A DNA stretch of 17,809 nt from an uncultured Desulfobacterales bacterium (GCA_945787595.1 CALZJV010000054.1:1-17809), one strand, 5' to 3'. Shown: positions 1 to 7,878, counted from the first letter of the stretch. Notes: generated from the sequence alone by a model not told the origin. A program made the numbers and translations.

Positions 1-9
1 TATTTACTG

Positions 10-43
10 ACACCTGAAACCTGACACCTGAAACCTTGAACAG
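10..43. repeat. Degenerate heptamer repeat (ACACCTG/AAACCTG type)
   Basis: Period-7 run starting at position 10: ACACCTG and AAACCTG alternate, followed by a decaying AAACCTT unit. The same words recur on the plus strand at 9284-9304, and as their reverse complement (AGGTGTC) at 9064-9091. Seen directly. There is no coding potential. Confidence 0.75.
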
Positions 44-86
44 ATTTGATCTATGGCAGAGCCGATCACCTCTGACCTGGCCCTGA

Positions 87-113
87 GGACCAGGTTTTCA
101 ATGTTAGAATAAA
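87..113. repeat. 27-bp direct repeat, copy 1
   Basis: A 27-bp stretch starting GGACCAG and ending ATGTTAGAATAAA. It recurs at 1789-1815 with 25 of 27 bases identical and in the same orientation. The two copies flank the SH3-protein locus, which suggests the ends of an inserted or duplicated segment, or two copies of a small intergenic repeat. The rest of 1-281 holds heptamer repeats (10-43 and 149-183); I see no gene or convincing terminator in it. Confidence 0.6.
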
Positions 114-148
114 TTACGGAGCGACACGCGGCGCGAGCGACATCATTA

Positions 149-183
149 TTCGATGTTCAGCGTTGAACGTTCGATGTTCGACC
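149..183. repeat. Degenerate heptamer repeat (TTCGATG type)
   Basis: Five consecutive period-7 units. Units 1 and 4 are TTCGATG, and the others are variants such as TTCAGCG and TTGAACG. The run lies about 100 bp downstream of the stop codon at 282. The word set differs from the 10-43 array but keeps the same 7-base period. Confidence 0.65.
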
Positions 184-281
184 TGACCGCAATGCCTTGG
201 AACCGGTGTGAGTCCAATTCAACCCTTAGATAAATATCCATGTTTACATCGATCCAACGCACAATGCATGGCAGGCGGGTG

Positions 282-1067
282 TCAAGTCTGTTCGAGATAT
301 CGTTGGGTTGCCCTTTTATTTTCCATATAGAGCAACAGAAGGACGAAGCAGGACAGCACGATAGACAACGATTTTAGTGCAAGCTTAACCGGTCTTATGA
401 TTTCGGGCCTGATCGCCGACTCTTTTCTCTCTATGGATTCGGCCAATCTTTCTACGGAAGCCGCCACGGCACTTATAAAAGTCACGGCGTTTTCCCTGAC
501 CGCAACTGGAGTTTCCTTTGCAGCTCCGCCCTGTTTCTTTTCCCCGCCGGGGAGGCTTTTCTGATGCGGAGCTGCATTTCCATGCTCGACTGCCCCTGAG
601 GATGATTCTTCTCCGATCCCAAGTGCAGCCTGTTTGAAACCGGAATATGGCGGTTCAGCGGGGGGTATAAGAACCGGTTCGCCGGATAGGAGAGGTTGCA
701 CCGGTGACTGAGCATTCGATTCATGATTCACCTGCCGTGATTCATCCCGCACCGATGGTTGTTCCGTTGCACCGGCAGTTGAATTTTTTAGAGGTGAGGA
801 CCCATTTGCCGGCTTGGCCTTCTCATCCTCTGTTCGTGCTTCGGGCGGCCCTTGAGAGGGAACGACATGGGTCGCTTCTCCGGCAATGGGAACATCCCGC
901 TTTGAATCGGTAATCGATTCATCTTTAGCGCTCCGAAAATTATTGCGGATCGATAGTTTTTCAATGACACGAACCCGTGAGGCCTTTGCCGGCGGGGCTG
1001 GATTCAATGAATTTTCCTTGTTATCTGCCGGCCGGACTTTGGGCGGTGATTCTGCAGGATGGATCAC
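282..1067 (-). pseudogene. C-terminal part of a split SH3/proline-rich membrane protein, or a separate overlapping gene
   Basis: A 261-codon frame with a GTG start at 1067. It encodes a low-complexity, Pro/Glu/Lys-rich hydrophilic stretch (about residues 1-215). One hydrophobic segment follows near the C-terminus (SIVLSCFVLLLLYM), then a short charged tail, so it looks like a tail-anchored protein. I recognise no named domain. The frame stays open upstream of the GTG to a TAG at 1116-1118, and it overlaps the end of the SH3 gene in another frame. Removing one G from the five-G run (1078-1082, C on the plus strand) would fuse the SH3 protein directly to this frame through the peptide GWGQTQVIHPAE. 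A single gene broken by a frameshift (or an assembly indel) is therefore my preferred reading. The alternative is a translationally coupled second gene, with the G-run acting as a weak ribosome binding site 9 nt before GTG. Confidence 0.55.
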
Positions 1068-1536
1068 CTGCGTTTGTCCCCCACCCTGTTTCCAGCGCTT
1101 TTGGTAGAATTTCCTCTAGATAGGAGGCAGACTCCATTTCCAGCGCTCTTGGCAGAGTTTCCTCTAAATACGAGGTAGACTCTGTTGCCAGCGCTTTTGG
1201 CAGAGTTTCCTCTAAATACTCGGCGGACTCCGTTGCCAGCGCTTTTGGCAGAAATTCCTCTAAATACTTGGCATACACCCAGCCTTTACCGTGGGTTTCT
1301 CCTTCGACATCAACCTTGCGCCAAAGTCCTTTCTTCTCGATTATCCTGACTTTGCGGCCCTTCGGGACGATACTCAGGATAACCTCGTTAGGACCGGGAT
1401 TCCTTCTTAGATTGACCCTTGCAGTCGCCTTTGCATCCCATTTTTCCGAGGTTTTGGCAGCAGCTGCCCAGCTTATGAGTATGCCCATGGCAAGAACAAT
1501 TATGAACTTATGGGAGCCATTTTTTCTGATTTTCAT
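1021..1536 (-). CDS. Exported SH3-domain protein with 16-aa tandem repeats, probably truncated by a frameshift
   Basis: 171 aa. The start is supported by AAGGA six bases before the ATG. A signal peptide is visible: basic MKIRKNGSHK, a hydrophobic core at residues 11-22, then an AAAA-type cleavage region near residue 27. Residues about 36-90 form a bacterial SH3 (SH3_3-like) domain with the typical ARVNLRRNPG start and a GKGWVYAKYL end. Such domains usually bind cell-wall peptides or act as periplasmic adaptors. Residues 91-150 are four copies of a 16-aa unit (YLEETLPKALATES-like). The last about 20 residues are out of character and probably arise from a frame error, because the neighbouring frame (282-1067) continues as a plausible C-terminal half. 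The domain call is firm; the exact cellular role is unknown. Confidence 0.75.
   Translation of the reverse strand: MKIRKNGSHKFIIVLAMGILISWAAAAKTSEKWDAKATARVNLRRNPGPNEVILSIVPKGRKVRIIEKKGLWRKVDVEGETHGKGWVYAKYLEEFLPKALATESAEYLEETLPKALATESTSYLEETLPRALEMESASYLEEILPKALETGWGTNAGDPSCRITAQSPAGR
1084..1266 (-). repeat. 48-bp in-frame tandem repeat, about 3.8 copies
   Basis: Four consecutive units of 48 bp encode 16-residue repeats beginning YLEE at residues 91, 107, 123 and 139 of the SH3 protein; the last unit is partial. Units are similar at the nucleotide level with scattered substitutions. Each predicts a short amphipathic acidic helix. A 48-bp period keeps the frame, so copy-number change would alter length without disrupting translation. 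The frame break lies just downstream of the last unit. Confidence 0.85.
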
Positions 1537-1830
1537 CTAATGTCCTTCTATAGTTCCCAAATTTCTTCCATGAGGTTTGTTATTCATTTCAGTCAAGATT
1601 TTGACAGTTGCAGCAGAAAATATTCAAGGGCCTTAATATCTTATGGCTGATCGCAACAGATAGCCAACAGAGCCATTATCCATGCGTGGATTTTGTGCTC
1701 AATAATTGCGTGATGACAAATGCATGTTTCATGCCACTAAAACCATCCAAAAATCCCGAAAGTTGCCCGAATGAGATCCTGGCATAAAGGACCAGATTTT
1801 CGATGTTAGAATAAACGCCGCGGACGTACC
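1537..1830. other. Intergenic region between the PIN toxin and the SH3-protein gene
   Basis: 294 bp. It contains the SH3 gene's ribosome binding site at its left edge and the second copy of the 27-bp direct repeat near the right edge. A promoter for the SH3 gene must lie here if it is transcribed on its own, but I find no convincing -35/-10 pair. No ORF or stable hairpin is evident. Confidence 0.5.
1789..1815. repeat. 27-bp direct repeat, copy 2
   Basis: 25 of 27 bases match 87-113 in the same orientation (GGACCAG at one end, ATGTTAGAATAAA at the other). It lies 15 bp beyond the toxin gene's stop codon. The two copies are about 1.7 kb apart and enclose the SH3 locus. Confidence 0.6.
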
Positions 1831-2298
1831 TCAGGCGGGACTGGCTAGAAACTCATTGGGTGTCAGAATGCTGCCGGCAAATTTATCTTTGAAGTGCTCA
1901 TTGTCCCAGGTAACCAAGGTTGAAACAAACGAAAGGTATTTCTCGGCGATGGAGATCATCAATGCATCACCGAAGGAGGTTTTTTTGCATAATACACTAA
2001 ACAGACGATTGATTTTTATGCTTGGAAAATCACTTTGAAGATCCGGCTCAGGTAAAACGGTAATATTGTATCTGTCTTGAAAAAAAGTCCATAAATCAAG
2101 TAATTGATCCTGGTTTAGATTAAAAGATAGGATACCGCAGAGTTCCAGCAAATTGACGATGGTAGTAAAACCGCTGCCGCTTTGCGCCACAGAAGAAAGA
2201 AAGGATTGGTTCAACTTAAAGTTGGTGTCTCTTTTGTACCGAAGATCAATTACAAAAATATTTGTGTCGATCAATATCAGTTCCTGTTTCGAACCCAT
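1831..2298 (-). CDS. PIN-domain toxin (VapC-like ribonuclease) of a type II toxin-antitoxin pair
   Basis: 155 aa from the ATG at 2298; an upstream in-frame TTG at 2316 is less likely. The ATG has GAGG seven bases upstream. The acidic PIN residues are in place: D11 in the ILIDTNIF strand, E52 in NLLEL, D111 in TSFGDALM, and D132 in LVTWDNEHF. These coordinate the Mg/Mn ions that cut RNA in this family. The length is slightly above the usual 130-145 aa. The start lies inside the antitoxin gene (22-bp overlap), the normal coupled layout. The target RNA cannot be told from sequence. I see no frameshift, so the toxin looks intact. Confidence 0.9.
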   Translation of the reverse strand: MGSKQELILIDTNIFVIDLRYKRDTNFKLNQSFLSSVAQSGSGFTTIVNLLELCGILSFNLNQDQLLDLWTFFQDRYNITVLPEPDLQSDFPSIKINRLFSVLCKKTSFGDALMISIAEKYLSFVSTLVTWDNEHFKDKFAGSILTPNEFLASPA

Positions 2299-2540
2299 CC
2301 GGTTGCCTCGCGCCAATTGTTAAATTCAGGACTCGTGCTGTCGAGAGTTGATTCGATACTATCCCAGGCTTTTACTGAGTCGCTTACCTTATTTAATTTC
2401 TTTATATCTTTGTCGGTGGTAGGCTCAATAACAGCAAGAGGTTTTCCCCGATATGTCAGCGTAAGTCGTTCACCGGATTTGATACGTTTGATGACTTCTC
2501 CTGTTTTTTGCTTGAGCTGCTTAGCTGTTATGGTACCCAT
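2277..2540 (-). CDS. Phd/YefM-family antitoxin
   Basis: 87 aa from the ATG at 2540, chosen over the start seven codons upstream because GGAGG lies six bases before it. The N-terminus (MGTITAKQLKQKTGEVIKRI) and the following GERLTLTYRGKPLAVIEP match the Phd/YefM DNA-binding fold, in which a beta-strand/helix pair dimerises and binds operator DNA. The C-terminal half (from about residue 45) should be the flexible toxin-neutralising part. Phd/YefM antitoxins paired with PIN toxins are well known. The gene sits directly upstream of the toxin and overlaps it. The promoter carries palindromes, consistent with autoregulation. Confidence 0.9.
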   Translation of the reverse strand: MGTITAKQLKQKTGEVIKRIKSGERLTLTYRGKPLAVIEPTTDKDIKKLNKVSDSVKAWDSIESTLDSTSPEFNNWREATGWVRNRN

Positions 2541-2551
2541 ACAATGCCTCC

Positions 2552-2598
2552 AAGTATTCACTTTAAAATAAAGTATCTACTTTAAATCTCTTTGTCAA
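2552..2598 (-). promoter_or_regulatory. Toxin-antitoxin promoter with two palindromic operator sites
   Basis: On the minus strand a perfect -35 TTGACA (2593-2598) is followed after 17 bp by a weak -10, TACTTT (2570-2575). A perfect inverted repeat with 7-bp arms, TAAAGTA-TC-TACTTTA (2569-2584), covers the -10. A second, imperfect copy of the core (2552-2563) lies exactly 19 bp away, near the expected transcription start. The two 16-bp sites match at 14 positions. Twin operators over a promoter are typical of antitoxin autorepression in this family. Confidence 0.7.
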
Positions 2599-2610
2599 CA
2601 AATTTGTTAC

Positions 2611-2901
2611 TTAATTGAAGGGACGGGGAGTTTTCAGCGCAAGCCTATGATTAGAGCGGAGTGGATGATCGCCACCGAAATCGAATGCTGTCTGAGACCA
2701 TTAGGGATCGTTATAAATGAACAGCTTGGCAATGCGGCTTTTATCTAACTCCAAATCCCGGCATTGCGCACAATCTTCCGTTTGATTTTAATTACTGTTC
2801 ATTTATTACGAAGCCTTAAGGTCGAGTTCATGCGGTTTCGGCGGTGATTATCCATGCAGCGGGTCGGCTTTGAGAAACTCCCCGACCCCTCACTTAATTA
2901 A
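2611..2901. mobile_element. MITE-like 291-bp imperfect palindrome, no ORF
   Basis: Both ends carry a related inverted sequence: TTAATT near the outer edge, then a GGGAC/GGGGTC stretch and CGGGGAGTTT (left 2611-2635, right 2872-2901). The symmetry continues inward. GTGGATGATC..ACCGAAA at about 2663-2682 pairs with TTTCGGCGGTGATTATCCAT at about 2836-2855, TATAAATGAACAG (2712-2724) pairs with CTGTTCATTTATT (2795-2807), and GGCAATGC (2728-2735) pairs with GCATTGC (2761-2767). The whole element could fold into one long hairpin. It carries no gene. It lies between the antitoxin promoter and the 3' end of the VWA operon, so a non-autonomous transposon relic is likely; a structured RNA is possible. 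Confidence 0.65.
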
Positions 2902-3029
2902 GGCCATCTGATTCGCTATTCTGGAAAACCAACATATATGCTAATGATAATTGTTTTCTGGATATTCCCCTTTGGTGAATTCAAAGGATGGAGTCGATCC
3001 CCACCCTTGACGCCTTGGCTCTCAAGCCC

Positions 3030-5609
3030 TCATGCCTTTGCAACGTTAAGGTTGAGAAGTTTTCGGGCGACAACATCTGCAATAAGAAGCAGTAAAAAGA
3101 TCATCATAAGGTAGGGCCAGATGGAGGTTTCAGAATGTCTTGAATCAGACTTATCTTTAAAAAAATCGGCGGGAATTTGGTCGCTGGATAGCACCCTGCC
3201 TTTGGTCGTTGAGGCCAGGTCTTCCAGTAAGTCTTCATTCACAGCGGTGCGGTTAAATTCTTCGGCATATGGAATGCCAAAGCCGAATGTCTGGGGAGTT
3301 TCGGCATAGGTGCCTGAGTTGCTGTAGACGCTAAAATGGTAAGCACCTATTTCTTCTGCGGGAAAGGTGCCGACATATCTACCCGGCGCTATTTGCTCCA
3401 TCGCAAAGGTTTGATCCTTACCCGATGGTAACAGAACATTGGTGTTCAACTCCAGATGGTTTACAAAACGGTTTTGATCGGTGGTAACGTCCACCAGGAA
3501 ATTTCCCTTTTCCCCTTTGATATCTATGGCAGAAAAAAAACGCTTGCGGGTTTCTTTACGTTGGGCCCACTTTACCATCTGGGATGCAAACTTGCCGTAA
3601 TGCTCCCATTTGATCCAGTCTTTACCCCAGCGATTTGAGAGATCGGAAGTAAATGCAACACTGCGCCCCAGCCCATATTGCCATGCAGCCAGCAGCGGAC
3701 CCTGCTCGGTTTCAATCAACAGTTCGGATCCCGGTTTGGGATAGGTTACCACCTGACCATAGATAGCCGGCAGCTTATCGTAAACCAGACCATGCAGAAT
3801 TTCATTGGATGATTTTGCAACCGGTTGCATGGGTTTTTCCTTGATCGTCTTTTTGCTGATAATTTTAGTTTCGCTGGTGAATATTTTCGGAATACTGTTG
3901 GGGTCATCGGTGTAATATGTTCTACCCCTGCCCCATTCGGCAATTGATCTCATCAACGCGATATTTGCACCCTGTCCGATGGACACCGTTGAAATCGAAA
4001 TACCGGATGCGTTCATGGTCTGAACCAGTGATTGGAAATCAGCTTCTTCCGTCTCGCCGTCTGACAGGACAATCACATGTTTTCTCCCGGAAGTAATCTG
4101 ATTGAGGACGTTGTGGACATCTTTTAAGGCGGGATACAGATCAGTCCCACCGCCTTCCATTACCCGGGACAGGTTTTCGGCAATTTTCTGTCGTTCATTG
4201 GCTGTGGTGATAGGGACCGTCCAACCAAATTCCGTGTCAAATGTCACAATGCCGACGCTATCTATGGGGTTTAACATCTCGATGGATGAAAATGCTGCGA
4301 TTTTAGCCATTTCCAGTTTGCTTTTATCTTTATAACTGGAGGTCATACTGGATGATTTATCAATCACAAAAATGAGATATAACTCGGATAGTTTGATATC
4401 GGTGGGTGTATCCATAAATACCGGCAGCGCCTTCTCCACAGGTGTCTTTTTGTAATACCCGGCCCCAAAACTTGTATCGCCGCCGACCATTATCAGGCCG
4501 CCACCCGTGTCTTTGACATATCTTTCCAATTGCTCCATCGTTGAAAACGAGATGGAGCGTCCCGAGACGTTATCAAGAATAATGGCGTTATAATCAACAA
4601 ATTCATGGATAGCGCCCGAAATATTTTTGATGTGCTGAAGGTCAATATCTAATCCCTGAACCTGTAGTGCTTCGGCCAGGTAATTTGAGCTCAACTCTTT
4701 ATCTGTCAGGTGCAAAATTCGCGCTTTGCGGGTTCCTTTCGTGAAGGAAAGTCCTTCGTTATTCTGAAAAAAAGTATCAGCAGAAAAATTAACCACTGCT
4801 TGGTATAGATAAAGGCCGGGCTCAATAAGTGTGTCAGCAAAAGCAATTACATTTGTCCCGCTGTTTAGCTCTATGGGTTGTTGGACGAGTAGGTTACCGT
4901 TTTTAACCATAACAAGTTCACCACTTTTTTTAACCGAGCTGACGACGACGAGTTTAATTTCAAAAGGCGTCTCCAGAGCGACATTTGAAGGCGTCTCCAA
5001 AGATTTGATAAAGGCTTCATTTTTGCCAAACCAGGTGGCCATCGGCACAGGGTAAATTTCAATGCCAAGAGATCCCGCCAGGTATGCCATGTCTCGCGAA
5101 GGTTGCATATTTTCATTGCCGTCGCTAAATACCACAATTTTATTTTTGCCCTGCTGGGGAAGTCTCCCGATCGCAAGCTGAAGGGCATCATGGATGTTCG
5201 TGTTGTGAGGGTTTACAATCGATTTTATATCCAGTGCCTCTAATTTTGTCCTCAAAGATACCTCTAGCAGCGCATCCTTGCCAAATACGATAAAACCAGC
5301 CTGATCTTCAAATTGCATTTGGGAAGCAGTCTTTTTAATAAATGTTTCGGCTTTCAGCCTCTGATCGGCCGGAATACTTTCCGAAATATCCAGACAGAAA
5401 AAAACATTAACCTGATCGGAATGACTCAAAAGTCTTGGGTCCGATAGGGCCAAACCCAAAATAATTACCAGTATCGATCTGAGAACGCCGACAACCATTT
5501 TCTGGTTGGACAATCTGCCCCTGGCAGATGATCGTCTCATCATAATCCAGATGATTGGGATCAGAATATAAATAATCAGATATATTGGTTTATCTATCGT
5601 AAGGGACAT
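3030..5609 (-). CDS. 859-aa membrane protein with two VWA domains and a GATase1-like domain
   Basis: Two N-terminal membrane helices (about 8-24 and 40-57) precede a first VWA domain with a full MIDAS: D74 in LDISESIP, a Thr near 137, and D163 in VFSDGNE. A beta-rich linker follows. Next is a class I glutamine-amidotransferase-like fold (about 296-400) with GGGLIMVGGDTSFGAGYY but no obvious catalytic Cys, so it is probably a binding module. The second VWA (about 410-580) also has a complete MIDAS (D417 in VIDKSSSM, T489, D517 in VLSDGE). A C-terminal beta-rich region and one membrane helix (about 827-845) end the protein. Most of it should face the periplasm. It is the last gene of the operon. 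The start has no strong ribosome binding site; MSLTIDKPIY is the first possible Met of the frame. Confidence 0.85.
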   Translation of the reverse strand: MSLTIDKPIYLIIYILIPIIWIMMRRSSARGRLSNQKMVVGVLRSILVIILGLALSDPRLLSHSDQVNVFFCLDISESIPADQRLKAETFIKKTASQMQFEDQAGFIVFGKDALLEVSLRTKLEALDIKSIVNPHNTNIHDALQLAIGRLPQQGKNKIVVFSDGNENMQPSRDMAYLAGSLGIEIYPVPMATWFGKNEAFIKSLETPSNVALETPFEIKLVVVSSVKKSGELVMVKNGNLLVQQPIELNSGTNVIAFADTLIEPGLYLYQAVVNFSADTFFQNNEGLSFTKGTRKARILHLTDKELSSNYLAEALQVQGLDIDLQHIKNISGAIHEFVDYNAIILDNVSGRSISFSTMEQLERYVKDTGGGLIMVGGDTSFGAGYYKKTPVEKALPVFMDTPTDIKLSELYLIFVIDKSSSMTSSYKDKSKLEMAKIAAFSSIEMLNPIDSVGIVTFDTEFGWTVPITTANERQKIAENLSRVMEGGGTDLYPALKDVHNVLNQITSGRKHVIVLSDGETEEADFQSLVQTMNASGISISTVSIGQGANIALMRSIAEWGRGRTYYTDDPNSIPKIFTSETKIISKKTIKEKPMQPVAKSSNEILHGLVYDKLPAIYGQVVTYPKPGSELLIETEQGPLLAAWQYGLGRSVAFTSDLSNRWGKDWIKWEHYGKFASQMVKWAQRKETRKRFFSAIDIKGEKGNFLVDVTTDQNRFVNHLELNTNVLLPSGKDQTFAMEQIAPGRYVGTFPAEEIGAYHFSVYSNSGTYAETPQTFGFGIPYAEEFNRTAVNEDLLEDLASTTKGRVLSSDQIPADFFKDKSDSRHSETSIWPYLMMIFLLLLIADVVARKLLNLNVAKA

Positions 5610-5642
5610 TTTAGCTTATATGAAAAAAGTGCTTCATGTAGG

Positions 5643-5705
5643 TTGTATGTTGTAAGTTGTGAGTTGTGAGTTGTTTGTTGTTTGTAGTAAGTAGTTTGTT
5701 ATGAA
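5643..5705. repeat. Heptamer array (TTGTGAG/TTGTTTG type)
   Basis: Eight clear seven-base units in one phase, plus a decayed ninth. They begin TTGTATG, pass through TTGTGAG (twice) and TTGTTTG (twice), and end as TAGTTTG. The units drift gradually along the array. The complementary word family occurs at the other edge of the same gap (5965-5999). Confidence 0.85.
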
Positions 5706-5728
5706 AGTGGAATAATCCAACTTGGAAC

Positions 5729-5927
5729 TAATTAGTGCCCGTCCATAAATCGGTTAAAATCAGATTAGGCACCAAATAAGGTTTCCAATCCAGAAATGCG
5801 GATTTTTGTCCAAGGTCAAGGAAATCAAGCGTTTGTGCGGAGACGTAGCTTGCTACGTCGCACAAACAAACGCGCCGATTGACGCCGAGATTGGGCAAAA
5901 AGACCATTTATGGATGGAAACTAATTA
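5729..5927. mobile_element. MITE-like element, 199 bp, with inverted ends and central hairpin
   Basis: The 22-bp ends are inverted copies with 19 of 22 matches: left TAATTAGT..CCATAAAT at 5729-5750, right the reverse complement at 5906-5927. A strong central hairpin pairs GTTTGTGCG and GACGTAGC (5831-5849) with GCTACGTCGCACAAAC (5852-5867). There is no ORF inside. The end sequences differ from those of the element at 2611-2901, so this is a second family. It sits in the gap between two operon genes and is flanked by heptamer arrays. Confidence 0.65.
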
Positions 5928-5964
5928 TACTTCACAAGCTTATTTAGAACGGGTGTCATCCTTT

Positions 5965-5999
5965 CGATCAACAGACCACTGACAACAAACCACTCACAT
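5965..5999. repeat. Heptamer array, inverted partner of 5643-5705
   Basis: Five period-7 units (CAGACCA, CTGACAA, CAAACCA and relatives). On the minus strand they read TGGTTTG and TTGTCAG, the word family seen at 5643-5698. The last unit, CTCACAT, contains the stop codon of the BatA-like gene (5994-5996). Confidence 0.75.
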
Positions 6000-7844
6000 C
6001 TTTATCTTCAACCAGGCATACCACTCAATCATCAGCAGCGCACAACCCAATATGACAAAAAGCATCCATAGGGGCTGCTGCGCGGAAATTTCTTCTGAAA
6101 CCAGAGGTGGTTCAGATAGATCGGATAGATGTTCAAGGGACATCGAGTTTATGTCGGACTCGGACTCATTCGTCAAATTTACGGTAAAATAGTGCTCTTT
6201 AGTGTTTTCAGCTATCGTATAAACGCCCACGGTGCCGGTGTTTTTATATCTAAAGGGATTCATCTTGACTTGGTGTTTTTCCCATTTCTCATAGGGTGCC
6301 CGGGTGTATATGGTATCCGTTTGGGGATTTAAGTAGATATCAAAAGCCTCTCCTGCTTGTGTTTGCATGATTGAAAATTCAAGCTTATGCGGATTGAGCC
6401 AATTGAAAATATTGCTCATCATCACTGGAAAGGCAACTTTTAAAGGAAGATCGGATCTGGTAAAATCAAAGCCTATCAGGACGACCCGCAATCCATTTTC
6501 TTCAAACGTGTACATCAATCCCGTCCGGGCCGACTCAATCACCGGCTGCAATTGCTTGTCTGCCTGGAGCTTTGCACCTTCTTCGACGATTAACCCGCTT
6601 AGATTTACATTCGCCATCAAAGGGCTTTTGCGATTCCAGCTCAGAATCTCAGGTAAGCGAACCCGGCCGGTTTGAATAAGCGGGATGGAAGGAGAATAGG
6701 CGTCAATCAGAAGAAAGTTGCCCCTGTCGGTTTCAGGAAAATCCATGCGGTCAACAATGACGATATCATGCCGGGCGGTCTGTTCGCGCCAGGAAGAAGG
6801 AATGATTTCTTTAACTGAATTGACTCTAAAATTCGGGTATGCTGCCAGAAGTCTTTCTAAAAAGTGATTTCCTTTCGAAACCAGTAAAACCCAAATCTCT
6901 TTGGCGGCATTCAAAGATAAGTAGGCCTGGTTATCAACGCTAAGGTCATCATCGATTTCGAGAGTAGCTCTGGCGATCCCGCTGATGAGACCCGAGTAAG
7001 GGATGATCAGCATTTTTTTTTCTTGAGCGTCCAACCTAATGACATGTTCAAATAACATGGCGCTATCAATCGTCAAACGGATGGAACATTCAACCGAGGA
7101 GCGATCAAAATTTTTAATCTCCAACATGAACTCATAATAATCACTGCGATCGACCTGTTGCCGGAATTCAAATTTCGTAATTCCGACATTATGTTCCCCA
7201 CCGGAGATGACAATCGTCCTGATCTTAGGATGATTTTTTACCAAGGCAGACAAATCTTGGCCGGCTCCGTCGGTAATCAAATAAAGTAAATCCTCCTTGG
7301 CCGGATCAACGAAGGAAAGGGCCAGGTATATGGCAGGTTCTAACTTGGCAGCGGCGTCCGAAGGTTGGAGTTCCTTTATAAGCTTTTGTGGGCGACTCGA
7401 GTCGTCAATCAAGCCGGTTTTAACGACAGGTTTTAATCCGGCTTCCACGATCATAATTTTTTGCCCTTGATCGCGTTTTTCAATTAATTGGAGGGCTTTT
7501 TGTCGGGCCAGATCAAAGCGGTTACCTGATCCGGCCCTGGTTTTCATGCTGGCACTTGCATCAATGACGAGAATCATATTGCCCTTTTTGGCGGCCAGAT
7601 ACGTCCAGCTAGGTTTGGCCAGTGCCAAGGCGACCAGGATCACGATGATGATCTGTAATAAAAGCGGTAGATTCCTTTTCAAGCGTTCAAAGCTCAAATT
7701 ATGACCTCTTTCCTTTAACACTTCATTCCACAAAAAGAGGTTGGTAACATCAACCTGCCTGGGTTTCGGCTTCAGGGTGTGGATGATGATGAGGATGGGG
7801 ATGATCCCTAAGGTTAAGAGCATATAGGGGCTTAGAAATTGCAT
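5994..7844 (-). CDS. BatA-like membrane protein with N-terminal BatA domain and VWA domain
   Basis: 616 aa. The N-terminus (MQFLSPYMLLTLGIIPILII) is the typical BatA/aerotolerance-domain helix, followed by a basic loop and a second helix (about 59-77) just before the VWA domain. The MIDAS starts at D95 (VIDASASM), and D is present in YLITDGAG; the usual Thr loop is not clear, so metal binding may be altered. The middle (about 230-560) is beta-rich and probably periplasmic. A final helix (about 592-610) precedes the C-terminus. Such proteins are encoded beside MoxR and DUF58 genes and are thought to be partners of the ATPase. The start lacks a strong Shine-Dalgarno sequence. The stop codon lies inside a heptamer repeat. 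Confidence 0.85.
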   Translation of the reverse strand: MQFLSPYMLLTLGIIPILIIIHTLKPKPRQVDVTNLFLWNEVLKERGHNLSFERLKRNLPLLLQIIIVILVALALAKPSWTYLAAKKGNMILVIDASASMKTRAGSGNRFDLARQKALQLIEKRDQGQKIMIVEAGLKPVVKTGLIDDSSRPQKLIKELQPSDAAAKLEPAIYLALSFVDPAKEDLLYLITDGAGQDLSALVKNHPKIRTIVISGGEHNVGITKFEFRQQVDRSDYYEFMLEIKNFDRSSVECSIRLTIDSAMLFEHVIRLDAQEKKMLIIPYSGLISGIARATLEIDDDLSVDNQAYLSLNAAKEIWVLLVSKGNHFLERLLAAYPNFRVNSVKEIIPSSWREQTARHDIVIVDRMDFPETDRGNFLLIDAYSPSIPLIQTGRVRLPEILSWNRKSPLMANVNLSGLIVEEGAKLQADKQLQPVIESARTGLMYTFEENGLRVVLIGFDFTRSDLPLKVAFPVMMSNIFNWLNPHKLEFSIMQTQAGEAFDIYLNPQTDTIYTRAPYEKWEKHQVKMNPFRYKNTGTVGVYTIAENTKEHYFTVNLTNESESDINSMSLEHLSDLSEPPLVSEEISAQQPLWMLFVILGCALLMIEWYAWLKIKM

Positions 7845-7878
7845 TGTTCAAATATAATCTTATGAATCTATAAAGAAG

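Noticed and set aside
2969..2987. CCTTTG/CAAAGG hairpin after the VWA operon as a terminator
   Set aside because: The stem is only 6 bp and no T-run follows on the minus strand.
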